A stretch of 64,000 bases of DNA from Paraflavitalea pollutisoli (GCF_029360705.1 NZ_JARKMX010000001.1:62001-126000), one strand, 5' to 3'. Shown: positions 53,371-62,903, counted from the stretch's first letter. Notes: a model not told the origin generated them from the sequence alone. Numbers and translations are program-made.

Positions 53371-54240
53371 GTGCAGCATGTAGAATTCTTCCATAAAGAC
53401 CACTTTGAAAACAACTACCACCGAACGCCACCGTCGGCTGGTCTTAACCACTTCATTGATTTTGTCTGGGAAACAGATTTTGCCCATCTCTGGGATATTC
53501 ATCCACAAGGGTTTTCCGACGCCCTTTTCCCCAATATTGGCTACACTTACCTGATCAACCTGGGCACGCCATTCGTTATGCAGGTAGCCGACCAGCGATT
53601 CGATATGCGGTCGGATGGGTTTCTTCCGCGGCATCGTAGTATTGAATGCTTCCACCGGCCGGGTAACCAGCTTTTTGGTATTAAATTCAAGATATCGCCA
53701 GTACTCTTTCTAAAGAAGGTAAACTTTGCAGAGTATAGAGAGTATATTTTTCCACTCAGCTATCTCGTCGATCAGTCATTGATCGATGCCATCAAGACAG
53801 CGTCCTCTTTTGAAGAAAGAGTAAGGATCATCAGCAACTACTATCACCCCATCGTGAGAGAACATGCAGGCTCCCTGCAGGAGATACAGATCGTTACCGA
53901 GATCCTTGATCGGTGTTTCCGGGAAAATGATTTTAAAACGACCATCGAAACGCTGGCGGAGCAATACGGCATCTCAACCCGAACACTCCAGCGCTATTTT
54001 GAGCGGGCAACCAGCATCAGCAGCAAAAACGCTTTACAGATCATGCGCATCCGCAAAGCAGCGGCCCATATTGCGCAATCGCCCCACAGCTTCCATCACT
54101 CACTATATGGCTATTACGACCATAGCCACTTCTACAAGCACCTCCGTCAATTTCTGACCAGAAATACCCTGCAGAACCTGCAGCCCCATTTAAAACTACT
54201 GCAGGCCCTGCACAAAAAGCAGCGGGTCGATGGCATATAA
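53371..54240 (+). CDS. AraC family transcriptional regulator
   Basis: A 289-residue regulator. The N-terminal 150 residues (FEPDFVWETDFAHLW-like opening, LINLGTPFVMQVAD) form a beta-rich sensing domain of the DUF6597 type. The C-terminal AraC helix-turn-helix has TIETLAEQYGISTRTLQRYFERATSIS (key parts LAEQYGISTRTLQRYF) and the second helix pair GYYDHSHFYKHLRQFL. It probably controls an unknown set of genes in response to a small molecule; the nearest candidates are the outer-membrane protein gene downstream. No operator seen. Confidence 0.9.
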   Translation: MQHVEFFHKDHFENNYHRTPPSAGLNHFIDFVWETDFAHLWDIHPQGFSDALFPNIGYTYLINLGTPFVMQVADQRFDMRSDGFLPRHRSIECFHRPGNQLFGIKFKISPVLFLKKVNFAEYREYIFPLSYLVDQSLIDAIKTASSFEERVRIISNYYHPIVREHAGSLQEIQIVTEILDRCFRENDFKTTIETLAEQYGISTRTLQRYFERATSISSKNALQIMRIRKAAAHIAQSPHSFHHSLYGYYDHSHFYKHLRQFLTRNTLQNLQPHLKLLQALHKKQRVDGI

Positions 54241-54269
54241 ATTGTGCCTTTCCCAGTAAACTATATTAT

Positions 54270-54419
54270 ATGATACGCAAGTTAAAATCGGGCGAATACC
54301 GGATCTATTCCCGGAAAAAAGACGCTAAAACCAACAGGCGTCGCAACTTAGGTACATTCGACTCCCTGGAGGCCGCTAAAAAGCATGAACGTGAGATACA
54401 GTACTTTAAAAAGCACTAA
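54270..54419 (+). CDS. Conserved-looking 49-residue basic protein
   Basis: A 49-residue protein: it begins MIRKLKSGEYRIYSRKKD and ends HEREIQYFKKH, with a middle reading RRRNLGTFDSLEAAKK. The pattern (a short positively charged beta hairpin followed by a helix, LGTFDSLEAA) resembles AP2/integrase-type DNA-binding hairpins. Many bacteria have such short genes, as far as I recall, but no function is known. It sits 29 bases after the AraC gene and may be cotranscribed. Confidence 0.65.
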   Translation: MIRKLKSGEYRIYSRKKDAKTNRRRNLGTFDSLEAAKKHEREIQYFKKH

Positions 54420-54589
54420 TGTTTTCGCTTTCACGGTACTATTTGCGCCAGACAGAGCCGATGGAACTCCCCATCCGCATCAGACAGGCAGCGAATACCA
54501 ATGGAGGCAGTTGACCATGCACCTCGGTGTTTTGATGATCTACAGATTTCCAGTGCCTGCATAGATCACACCTCCAGCCCAATTGCACA

Positions 54590-57022
54590 TTAACTGCCCG
54601 CCCTTCTTCTTTCTTCCTCAGAAGCCGTAGCACGCCGGCGAGCTGCCGCTACCGTGTTCTTTCCAAAACGGTAGGTGAATGAAAGGTTGGCCACCCGCGT
54701 TTCGCGCTGGGCATGCCAATGCTCCACATAATTATTGAATGCAACCACCGCACGCGGTAAGTTGGTCCAAAAGATATCCGTGACATTAAAGCGGATCGTT
54801 CCTTTTTTTTGTAAAACCGTCTTCTGCACACCGGGCGACAGCTGCCATTGCGGGTCCAGTTTCATGAATCCGTATTGCCCACCGGTATTGACACTGGCAT
54901 TCAACTCGAGCGTCCAGCCATGAGCAAGGGTGAACGTATGATTCGTACTGACATTGGCAGCTGGCGTACCATTATCCAGGGTAGTTCCGGCCAGATTGCC
55001 ATTATAGTGACCATAGTAAATATTGGCGTTGTTGATGGCGTTCCACCATTTGGTAAAACGGAACGGCGCAGCTACCGTCAACCCAAAGTAATCGTAGGTG
55101 TGAAGGTTTACCGGCATCTGCACCGTTACTTTTTCTTCCGTTTCACTGGGCCTGATGACCACAGTGGTGTTTTGTTTTGTGTGGCTATACCCGAGGGTGA
55201 AACTGAGCTGTTTGACAGTATAGCTCAATTCATACGACCAGGTAAGTTGAGGTTTCAGGTAGGGGTTCCCGGAACTATAGGTGCTTGGATCAAGGAAAAA
55301 GCGGAAAGGATTGAGCTCTGAATAATTGGGCCTGTCGATACGGCGGCTCAATGAAACGCCCAGGGCTTGCTCAGCCCCCAGTTTATAATTCAGGAACAGG
55401 CTGGGAAACAGTTGGAGATAAGAAGAATCGAACCGGATATTGTTCACCGCCTGGTGCCCTTCCATATTGGTTTGCTCAGCCCGCAATCCTGCCATCAGGG
55501 AGAACTTTTTGAACTCACTATTGAGGTTTACGTAAAGCGCGTTGTTGTTTTCCTTGTAGTTGAATCGATTGCTTTTGGCAGAGTCGTAAACAGGGGTCTG
55601 GTTACTGACATCAAAGAAAACAACATCGTTATCAGTCTCCACGAAACTGGTTTTGAAACCCGCTTCAAAGCGCGTGGTTTTGTTGATGGGGTGTATGTAG
55701 TCTGCTTTGGCCGTGGCAATGGTAATTTTTCCCTGTTGGTCACCGTTGAGTTTATAGGCCGGCTGCGCTACTGTTCCATCAAGGTCAAAGAATCCGGTAT
55801 TGAATTGTGATAATGTCTGGTTGCGGACAATGCCGTAATCCAGGTCTGCCGTTACCTCACGTCCTGTACTGTCGAAACTGTATTTATAGTTGATATTCGC
55901 CAGCAAATTCCGTGGCCTTGCTTTTTCATGGTTGGTGGTCAGGAATTTCGAGGCAGGCACTTTTCCCTCGTCCAGTACCAGCGACGCATTGTTGTTGTTG
56001 CGTCGGATATTGGTCAGGGTACCGTTTACAACGAAGCCGATGATGGATCGCTTATTGGGGGAGAAGTCTGCCCCGAGGCGAAGCGTGTTGGAACTGATGG
56101 GGAATTTCATGTAGTTGTCCTGGTCATAGGCGCCATCATATTTGCCCTCTTTAAAGAACTCCCTTTTGAGGAAGAGGTGATTCAACAGCTTGCGGTATGA
56201 ATAATTATAACTGCCAAACAGGTTTACTTTCTTGCTTCTGTAATTAAAGTTGGCGCCTGTATTGGCTTTGGGAAATACACCCTGGCCATAACCAGCCGTG
56301 AGCGTTCCGTTGGCACCCAGTCGCTGGTCCTTTTTTAAACGGATATCGATAATGCCCGAGTTGCCCGCAGCATCATAACGCGCCGAAGGGTTCGTGATGA
56401 TATCGATTCGCTCGATACTATTGGAAGGAAGGCTTCTTAACATATTCACCAGGTCGGCACCCGACATGGGCGTTATCTTCCCATCGATCATGATGACCAC
56501 GCCCTGGCGGCCACGCAGGCTGATCACATCATTGGGATCGATCAATACACCCGGTGAACGCTCCAGTACATCGAGCGCCGAGGCGCCCACATTGACAATA
56601 CTATTATCGACATTCACCACGATCCGGTCACTGAGCTTTTGGATAAAGGGTTTGCGGGCCGTGACGGTTACTTCTTTCATATTTGCCGTGCTGGCAGCCG
56701 AAAGCTGAATGGCTGGTAATGATAGCGTAGGCTGAAACGCATCCAACGAAAATACCTGTGACAGGTAAGGACGGTAGTTGATTACAGACACCCTGAGCAG
56801 GTAATTACCTAAAACAACTTCTTCAAACGACACAGCGCCACCTTTGTCGCTGATGGCCGCCTTAACCAGGCTGGAATCCTTCGCCTTCAGCAATTCTACT
56901 GTAGCATTTTCAATCGCCTGATCACCGGAAGCCAGGGTCGTCGAGATCTTACCCCGCTGAACCTGAGCCTGTGTAAAAACCCAAGCCAATAAGCCACACC
57001 CTATCAAAATCAATTTGCGCAT
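54590..57022 (-). CDS. TonB-dependent receptor-like outer-membrane beta-barrel protein
   Basis: An 810-residue protein. A signal peptide (about 1-19, ending FTQAQ) is followed by a carboxypeptidase-like domain (about 25-110), a plug-like part (VLERSPGVLIDPNDVISLRGRQGVVIMIDGKITPMSG, with key motif RSPGVLID) and a barrel of the OMP_b-brl_3 type (GYGQGVFPKANTGANFNY, RIDRPNYSELNPFRFFLDPST with the YSELNPF motif). It differs from SusC-like receptors and lacks a SusD or DUF4249 partner. Ligand unknown. The next gene upstream is divergent, with 330 bases between. Confidence 0.9.
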   Translation of the reverse strand: MRKLILIGCGLLAWVFTQAQVQRGKISTTLASGDQAIENATVELLKAKDSSLVKAAISDKGGAVSFEEVVLGNYLLRVSVINYRPYLSQVFSLDAFQPTLSLPAIQLSAASTANMKEVTVTARKPFIQKLSDRIVVNVDNSIVNVGASALDVLERSPGVLIDPNDVISLRGRQGVVIMIDGKITPMSGADLVNMLRSLPSNSIERIDIITNPSARYDAAGNSGIIDIRLKKDQRLGANGTLTAGYGQGVFPKANTGANFNYRSKKVNLFGSYNYSYRKLLNHLFLKREFFKEGKYDGAYDQDNYMKFPISSNTLRLGADFSPNKRSIIGFVVNGTLTNIRRNNNNASLVLDEGKVPASKFLTTNHEKARPRNLLANINYKYSFDSTGREVTADLDYGIVRNQTLSQFNTGFFDLDGTVAQPAYKLNGDQQGKITIATAKADYIHPINKTTRFEAGFKTSFVETDNDVVFFDVSNQTPVYDSAKSNRFNYKENNNALYVNLNSEFKKFSLMAGLRAEQTNMEGHQAVNNIRFDSSYLQLFPSLFLNYKLGAEQALGVSLSRRIDRPNYSELNPFRFFLDPSTYSSGNPYLKPQLTWSYELSYTVKQLSFTLGYSHTKQNTTVVIRPSETEEKVTVQMPVNLHTYDYFGLTVAAPFRFTKWWNAINNANIYYGHYNGNLAGTTLDNGTPAANVSTNHTFTLAHGWTLELNASVNTGGQYGFMKLDPQWQLSPGVQKTVLQKKGTIRFNVTDIFWTNLPRAVVAFNNYVEHWHAQRETRVANLSFTYRFGKNTVAAARRRATASEEERRRAGS

Positions 57023-57350
57023 ACAGCTATTTAAGCAGCAAATATTCCTATAAAACGAACCGCTTCGTAGTGATTCTATACGGGCAGTAGCGGGTGAAAG
57101 TCCAATGGCCCACCTATTGAAAAAGGGTGTCGCATTTTTACATACTCCAGAAGGTGAGGGTCGCTAAAGCAGGAGGCGTTTTACCTCGCCCCACAATCAG
57201 TCGTAGGATTTGCTGGTATTGCCAATCAAAGATTAAACAGAGTTTGGCTGGTCAATGGCTATATATTAATATGGCTTACTATTTATTTCCTACCAACATT
57301 CAATCAATCCCGGGCAAAGGTCACCACAGTCCGGGCAAAACAGAATCATT

Positions 57351-57800
57351 ATGAAAAGGAGTTTTCTTTTGTTACTGGTCGTAACAATCATGGGGGTTAT
57401 CAGCACAGAGGCTCAATTGAAATTACCCAAAACCGGATCTGCTGGAGCTAATATCGGCAGCGTCCTGAGCCAGTTCACCGATGGCCTCAAGCCAACCTCA
57501 TTCCTCGACAGCTGGGCCAGCGGCGGCAAGACCGACTGGTTAAGTACAGCCGCGAAAGTGACAACCGGCTCGGGTTTGGGCGGCAGCATCGCCTCGTTGG
57601 CGGGTTTCCTGAAGCCCAACCTGTTTAAAAGTGGGTTCAATGTGGCCAACCTGGTAAAAACGGCCAACACCGTAAAAACCGTATCCAGTGCAGCCGGCTT
57701 GCTCAAGAACCTCGAAGGTGGACTGAAGCCCGAGGCTTTCACGAGCGCCTGGTCTTCCCAGCGTCCGGCCTGGCTGAGTGCACTAAGCCTGTTGAAATAG
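57351..57800 (+). CDS. Secreted protein with three GLKP-type internal repeats
   Basis: A 149-residue protein with signal peptide MKRSFLLLLVVTIMGVISTEAQ. The mature part has three related segments of about 30-40 residues: DGLKPTSFLDSWASGGKTDWLS, GFLKPNLFKSGFNVANLV and GGLKPEAFTSAWSSQRPAWLS; in the first and third an aromatic and WLS ending follow GLKP at the same distance. No cysteines in the mature part. No family recognised. The upstream region has a 21-base spaced repeat (CCGGGCAAA at 57310 and 57331). It precedes a hydrolase gene. Confidence 0.75.
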   Translation: MKRSFLLLLVVTIMGVISTEAQLKLPKTGSAGANIGSVLSQFTDGLKPTSFLDSWASGGKTDWLSTAAKVTTGSGLGGSIASLAGFLKPNLFKSGFNVANLVKTANTVKTVSSAAGLLKNLEGGLKPEAFTSAWSSQRPAWLSALSLLK

Positions 57801-57906
57801 TATTGATGGCAGGTCCATAACCTTGATCTGCCTGTTCATCTCACTTTCGATCCGTACCCTTTGCTTTCTCTTTGTAGCCCTGCCTTCCCTTTGTATCTTC
57901 AAACGT

Positions 57907-58602
57907 ATGCAACATTTATTGCTTTTGCACGGCGCTCTCGGCGACCGGGATCAACTGGTGCCATTGGGAGACCAGCTTGCTGATGAGTACTATGTACATC
58001 GCCTCAATTTTACCGGGCATGGTGGAGAGCCGCTTCTTGCAGATGCCTGGTCAATAGCTTCCTTTGCACAGGATGTGGTTACTTATATGGATATCTATGT
58101 TCCGGCAGGAGAACCGGTCCATCTATTCGGATATAGTATGGGGGGATATGTGGGCATGTACATCTGTCGACATTATCCGGGACGGATTAGTCGGGCCATT
58201 ACACTGGCCACCAAGTTTAATTGGGATGAGGAAGTGGCTACACGCGAAGTCAGGATGCTGCATGCGGAGACTATTCGGCAAAAAGTACCCGCCTTTGCCG
58301 AAGAGCTGGAAAAACGACATGGCAGCCATAAATGGAAGGATGTGTTGGAAAGGACCGCGGGCATGCTGTTGGAGATGGGAAAAGGCAATCCTTTACAAGC
58401 GGCCGATTATCCGGCTATCAGCGCTCCCTGCCTGCTGCTGTTGGGAGACCGGGATAAAATGGTTTCACTTGATGAGACCACACAGGTATACAAACAATTA
58501 CCGGTAGCCCAATTGGGCGTATTGCCGGCCACACCACATGCATTGGAGCAGGTAGACATGGTGGCGTTGGGAGCCATGATCAAAAAGTTTATTGGATCGT
58601 AA
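57907..58602 (+). CDS. Alpha/beta hydrolase
   Basis: A 231-residue hydrolase. The start MQHLLLLHGALGDRD at 57907 is preferred to an ATG at 57823 whose 28 extra residues look non-coding. The oxyanion HG motif is in LLLHGALG, the nucleophile Ser77 in GYSMGG, the acid probably Asp183 in LLLGDRD, and the base His211 in ATPHALEQ. This is a soluble hydrolase similar to MenH- or BioH-type enzymes; the substrate is unknown. It shares a bidirectional terminator with the convergent OmpA gene. Confidence 0.9.
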   Translation: MQHLLLLHGALGDRDQLVPLGDQLADEYYVHRLNFTGHGGEPLLADAWSIASFAQDVVTYMDIYVPAGEPVHLFGYSMGGYVGMYICRHYPGRISRAITLATKFNWDEEVATREVRMLHAETIRQKVPAFAEELEKRHGSHKWKDVLERTAGMLLEMGKGNPLQAADYPAISAPCLLLLGDRDKMVSLDETTQVYKQLPVAQLGVLPATPHALEQVDMVALGAMIKKFIGS

Positions 58603-58625
58603 TACACTAGCCGACATATGTCACA

Positions 58626-58661
58626 ACAAAAGGGGCTGACCAAATGGTCAGCCCCTTTTGT
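58626..58661. terminator. Bidirectional terminator between hydrolase and OmpA genes
   Basis: ACAAAAGGGGCTGACCA pairs with TGGTCAGCCCCTTTTGT around AA; A- and T-rich flanks allow use on both strands. It is within 25 bases of both stop codons. Confidence 0.9.
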
Positions 58662-58681
58662 TTGTATAAGAGGATGAAAGA

Positions 58682-59548
58682 TTATTTTCTTTCGAGCAAT
58701 TTGAAGAATTGATCCAGCTGAGGCAGGATAACGATACGAGTGCGACGGTTAACCGCTTTGTTCTCTGGAGTATCGTTAGGCACTACAGGCAGGTATTCAC
58801 CACGGCCGGCAGCAGACATCTTCATAGGATCGAGACCATATTGGTTTTGCAGAATGCGTACTACAGAGGTTGCACGCTTAACTGAGAGATCCCAGTTGTC
58901 GAGCAATTGTGCATTGCCTTTGTAAGCTACATTGTCGGTATGACCTTCTACCATGAACTCGATATCGGGTTGGTTCTTCAACACAGTCGCAACTTTTCCG
59001 AGCACAACTTTGGCTTCTTCGGTTACATCAAACTTACCGCTCTTGAACAACAGTTTGTCGGAGATGTCGATATACACCACGCCTTTGTCAACTTTAATGT
59101 TGATGTCTTTGTCGTCGAGGTTACCGATAGCGCCTTTCAGGTTCATCACCAGGGCCATGTTTAAAGAGTCCTTACGAGCAATTTGTTGTTGCAGGGTCTG
59201 GATATAGTTGTCTTTTGCGCCCATGTTCTCCATAGACTTCTTGATGCTTTCTGCCTGAGAGCTGGAGATAACAGACAGGTCCTGGAGTTGCTTCAAGGCT
59301 TGCGTATTGTTTTCTTTCAGGTAGGCAATTTGTTTGTTGAGGGCATCGATCTCTGATTGCAATGCCGCCTTCTTACGTGCTTCTTCAGCCTTTGCATCCT
59401 CACACGCCTTCAAATCGCCTTGCAGCTTGGCGTAAGAATCGTTGAGTGTGTTGTACTTTTCCTGTTCTGCTTTGAATTTTTTGGTGCTAACGCACGAGAA
59501 AAGTGCTACGGGGGTTAATGCTACTAACAGAACGTGTCTGAACTTCAT
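58682..59548 (-). CDS. OmpA family peptidoglycan-associated lipoprotein with coiled coil
   Basis: A 288-residue lipoprotein (MKFRHVLLVALTPVALFSC, lipobox LFSC). Residues 25-120 form a long coiled coil rich in Lys, Glu and Gln (EQEKYNTLNDSYAKLQ), and the C-terminal part is a full OmpA domain: DISDKLLFKSGKFDVT, VEGHTDNVAY, LSVKRATSVVRIL and AAGRGEYLPV with NRRTRIVI, the residues that bind diaminopimelate. It should tether the outer membrane to the cell wall. A perfect -7 element is found upstream at 59643-59650. Confidence 0.93.
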   Translation of the reverse strand: MKFRHVLLVALTPVALFSCVSTKKFKAEQEKYNTLNDSYAKLQGDLKACEDAKAEEARKKAALQSEIDALNKQIAYLKENNTQALKQLQDLSVISSSQAESIKKSMENMGAKDNYIQTLQQQIARKDSLNMALVMNLKGAIGNLDDKDINIKVDKGVVYIDISDKLLFKSGKFDVTEEAKVVLGKVATVLKNQPDIEFMVEGHTDNVAYKGNAQLLDNWDLSVKRATSVVRILQNQYGLDPMKMSAAGRGEYLPVVPNDTPENKAVNRRTRIVILPQLDQFFKLLERK

Positions 59549-59642
59549 ATTAATTGGTTTTTGTTAGATGTTGTTAAATGCTGATCTATTTCTCCTTTTG
59601 TTCGGCACCTCTTATTACAACTTGTGTGCCTATAAAGGCGTC

Positions 59643-59650
59643 CAAAGGTA
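59643..59650 (-). promoter_or_regulatory. -7 element for the OmpA lipoprotein gene
   Basis: TACCTTTG on the minus strand matches TAnnTTTG and would give a leader of about 85 bases. A TTG -33 element is not obvious. Confidence 0.4.
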
Positions 59651-59831
59651 TAGCATCATGATAAAATACGTAAGAACGAATAAAATCTACTTTCATTTTA
59701 AGATGCTTTTAAGATTTTTTGAATACTCTATCGTCTTTTCTATAATATGTCCACACTCATGATGCAGTTGTTTGCAATCAAATACAGGCCTTGCGCAACA
59801 CAAATTGATTACCTTACTGCAAAACCATGAT

Positions 59832-61421
59832 ATGCGCACGCCGTTGCTTTACGCCTTTCTTCTATTGACAACCCTGCAAACGTTTGCACAAAGTATTTTA
59901 TCGGGAGGACTACTGAAACCGGAACAAGCCAATATGGATGTTCGGCATTATACAGTGTCGTTGTCTGTTGATCCAGCTCAACAAGCTATTGACGGATTTA
60001 CCCAGATAGAGGTTGTATTGGCTCAACCTTCAACGACTTTATTGTTTGACTTGTTAAATACTTTTAAAGTGAGCGGGGTATGGGTGAATAATAAAGCAAA
60101 ACCTTTCACGCATGAAAAGGACCTCATTCATATCAATCTGCCTGCTGCGATCAGCGGTAAGGCCCTAGTTAAGATCCAATACGCAGGAAAGCCCCGTGTG
60201 GCTGTTCGTCCGCCGTGGGATGGGGGATTTCAATGGGCGAAGGATTCAACCGGTAATGACTGGATTGCTATCAGTTGTCAGATGGAAGGAGCCAAGATAT
60301 TTTTCCCCTGCAAAGATCATCCGTCCGATGAGCCCAATGAAGGAGCCGATCTCATTATAACGGTACCCAAAGGACTGGTGGTGGCGGGCCCTGGTTTATT
60401 GCAAAAGACCACCTATAAAAAAGCCAGCTCGACCTATCATTGGAAGACGAATTATACCATCAACAATTACAGCATTCTTTTCAACATCGGCAAATACAAG
60501 ATCGTTAGTAAGCCCTATACGACCGTTAGCGGTAACCAGGTGCCCATTGTATTTTATGTGCTGGAAGAACATGTTCAAAAGGCAGCTCATCATTTGGAGA
60601 TCTTTGAGCGTACCATCAGAACGCAGGAAAAATACTTTGGTGAATATCCATGGATAAAAGAAAAGATTGGGATCTGCGAAACGCCTCACCTGGGTATGGA
60701 GCACCAGACTTTAAATGCCTATGGTAATAAGTTCAGATATGCGCAATTGGGCGGACTGGATTTCGACGGCCTCATGCACCATGAATTTGGCCATGAATGG
60801 TGGGGCAATAAAGTAACGGGTAAAGACTGGGGCGATATGTGGGTGCAGGAAGGAATATGTACGTATGGAGATGCCTTGATCGTACGAGAGCTGGAGGGCG
60901 AGCAGTCACACCTGAAACACATGCAACGGGTCGCACGGGGAGTGGCCAATAAAAAGCCTGTGGTGCTTGGTACGAATATCGATTCAGACGAAGCCTATCA
61001 TGGAGATATTTATGGCAAAGGGGCATTCTTTATGCACACGTTGCGGTTTATCCTGGGCGATGATCTCTTTTTTCCAACCTTAAAGAAACTGGCCACTTCG
61101 CCTCAATATACTTACGACAACCTGGTAACCACGGATGATGTGGAACAACTTTTCAGCCGGGAATCTGGTACCAATCTGAAACCTTTGTTTGATTTCTATT
61201 TGAGAACGATCAATAAACTGGAGGTAGGGGTTGTCCGTACCGGTGACACGACCTACCTGGTTAAATTACTGAACTATGATGGAGCCTTACCCCTGGAAGT
61301 CACCACCAGCCGGGGGGTAGAACGAAAAAACATCGATAAGAAAGGGGTTGAGATTGGGTCGGGAACATCGTTACTGATCGACGACCGGGGCTTTTACCTC
61401 AAGCGTGTTATCTATGAATAA
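59832..61421 (+). CDS. M1 family metallopeptidase
   Basis: A 529-residue exported M1 peptidase. The start at 59832 gives a signal peptide (RTPLLYAFLLLTTLQTFAQ); an ATG at 59772 adds 20 non-signal residues. LGMEHQT (288-294) and the zinc site HEFGHEWW (His317 and His321) with Glu340 in VQEGICT are complete. The DWIAISCQMEGAKIFFPC stretch is typical for the clade. Unlike the T9SS-exported M1 at 362-2299 it lacks a C-terminal sorting domain, so it is probably periplasmic. It is followed by a terminator and the long repeat region. Confidence 0.92.
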   Translation: MRTPLLYAFLLLTTLQTFAQSILSGGLLKPEQANMDVRHYTVSLSVDPAQQAIDGFTQIEVVLAQPSTTLLFDLLNTFKVSGVWVNNKAKPFTHEKDLIHINLPAAISGKALVKIQYAGKPRVAVRPPWDGGFQWAKDSTGNDWIAISCQMEGAKIFFPCKDHPSDEPNEGADLIITVPKGLVVAGPGLLQKTTYKKASSTYHWKTNYTINNYSILFNIGKYKIVSKPYTTVSGNQVPIVFYVLEEHVQKAAHHLEIFERTIRTQEKYFGEYPWIKEKIGICETPHLGMEHQTLNAYGNKFRYAQLGGLDFDGLMHHEFGHEWWGNKVTGKDWGDMWVQEGICTYGDALIVRELEGEQSHLKHMQRVARGVANKKPVVLGTNIDSDEAYHGDIYGKGAFFMHTLRFILGDDLFFPTLKKLATSPQYTYDNLVTTDDVEQLFSRESGTNLKPLFDFYLRTINKLEVGVVRTGDTTYLVKLLNYDGALPLEVTTSRGVERKNIDKKGVEIGSGTSLLIDDRGFYLKRVIYE

Positions 61422-61574
61422 GAGTAAACCCCAAGGGCTTGAAAGCGTGAAACTACCACAAAGTGGTATTGCTGTATTTAGAGATTTGTAGTCTTTTTGC
61501 ACATGGTTTTCAGCCATCGCCTTTTCCTGAATTAGTTCTAAAACATTACCTACGGTAGTTTCCTACTGTAGTCT

Positions 61575-61613
61575 CCCCGCTACGAGCATTATCAGTGGCG
61601 GGGTTTTTATTTT
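61575..61613 (+). terminator. Rho-independent terminator in the region after the M1 gene
   Basis: CCCCGCTAC and GTGGCGGGG (one G-T wobble) form a 9-bp stem around GAGCATTATCA, followed by TTTTTATTTT. It lies 150 bases after the M1 stop codon. A second, smaller hairpin (CTACGGTAG and CTACTGTAG) is just before it. Confidence 0.8.
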
Positions 61614-61619
61614 CGGAGA

Positions 61620-62820
61620 GCGGCGGATGTTTTGACACCCATTCTTTTTAGATCAGTTTTTCCGGCCTCATCTCCACGGCGCTTCGCCAGCAACAAACAC
61701 GTGTTGCTAGTCATTGGCCGCAAACAGCCCGATTTCATTGGCATAGACTCACCCAATCAGGCTATTCGTTCCACGCATTATGTATCCGTCGCAATGGGCT
61801 TGATCACCCCAAGTAGCCAATACATCGTTAAACCCGCGGGAAATTCAGGGTCGCCCCTAGTGCAATTATTTGGGAATTATGGATTTAGTGGTATTTCCTC
61901 CTTCCGTGCATATGTGCTTGCCATTGCCTGTACATCCTCGTCGCACCACACTCCACTGTTCTACACCTGACACTCTGTAAAAGGGAAAAGTGCCAGTTTT
62001 AGGCCGGTAGAGTGTCATGTGCAGAGGATATTCGGGCAATGTTATGGCCAATTTGCTACTCCGTGGACTACCAGATTGCGCATTATTGGGGCGCGCTACG
62101 GAACAACATTGAATCCGGAGGATGATCGTCATCGGTTGGGCCTCCCTCGCAGGAACGATCATCCTGGGAGCGGCGCCAGGGCTACGCCCCTCTTGAGCCA
62201 ACAATCGTTGGGCACTACCGTCACGTTGCGATCCCAATGCTGCAGCGACCTTTTTGGTCGGGCAGCAGGGTTGCACCACTCCAGGAGCAAATACTATTCG
62301 GGGGCTATCAAGGGTATGCCCCATTCGACGACAGAGATTATCCGAGGCAGGCTACCAGGATTATGTCCCATCCTGCGACCGAGATCTTTTGGGGACGGGG
62401 CTGCAGTCTTTGGCCTCCTCCCGGTGCTACGATGTTCCTGGAGTGGCAGCGTGGCGATGCTCCTTCTGGGCCCCAGCATCCCGGACGGGCAGGCTGGCAG
62501 GCTCCTCTCAGGTACAAAGGTCATTAGGCAAGCCACCAGGTTTATCGTCCGCTCGGAGCGCCGATGTTCAGGTCTACACTCCGTGTGGGCCCCAGCATCC
62601 CGGACGGGCAGGCTGGCAGGCTCCTCTCAGGTACAAAGGTCATTAGGCAAGCTACCAGGTTTACTCCCCTTCTGCAACACCTACATCCGGAGACGGAATT
62701 CCAGGGGGTGACCCTATTCCTGGCTCAACAATGTTCCGGGAGCGAAGGCGGGGCTTCGCTCCTTCTGGGCCCCCGCATCCCAACGAGCCGCGGGGTCCCT
62801 TTCGGTCTTCTCCATAAGTT
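61620..62820. repeat. Gene-free repeat cluster before recA
   Basis: About 1.2 kb without a credible gene. It includes a hairpin AGGATGATCGT/ACGATCATCCT (62119-62129 and 62155-62165), a second hairpin TGCTGC-CGACC/GGTCG-GCAGCA (62238-62267), two near-identical 78-bp direct repeats (below) and a partial third copy at 62758-62781. Long open frames exist in several phases but show no sensible protein features. Confidence 0.6.
62467..62663. repeat. Two 78-bp direct repeats at 119-bp period
   Basis: Positions 62467-62544 and 62586-62663 differ at one base (AGCCACC against AGCTACC). Part of the same sequence (GCTCCTTCTGGGCCCC...GCATCCC, 62459) appears again at 62758. Confidence 0.85.
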
Positions 62821-62903
62821 GGATTGATTTTCTCAACCGATCTAATTCATTGAATTCCCGGGCGCCCAAAATAATTAGCCAATAAATGCTAATAAAATTA
62901 GTG

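Noticed and set aside
62019-62711. Open frames of up to 230 residues in the repeat cluster
   Set aside because: Several phases are open at once because of the base composition and repeats; the translations have odd composition, no domain and carry the DNA repeats in different frames.
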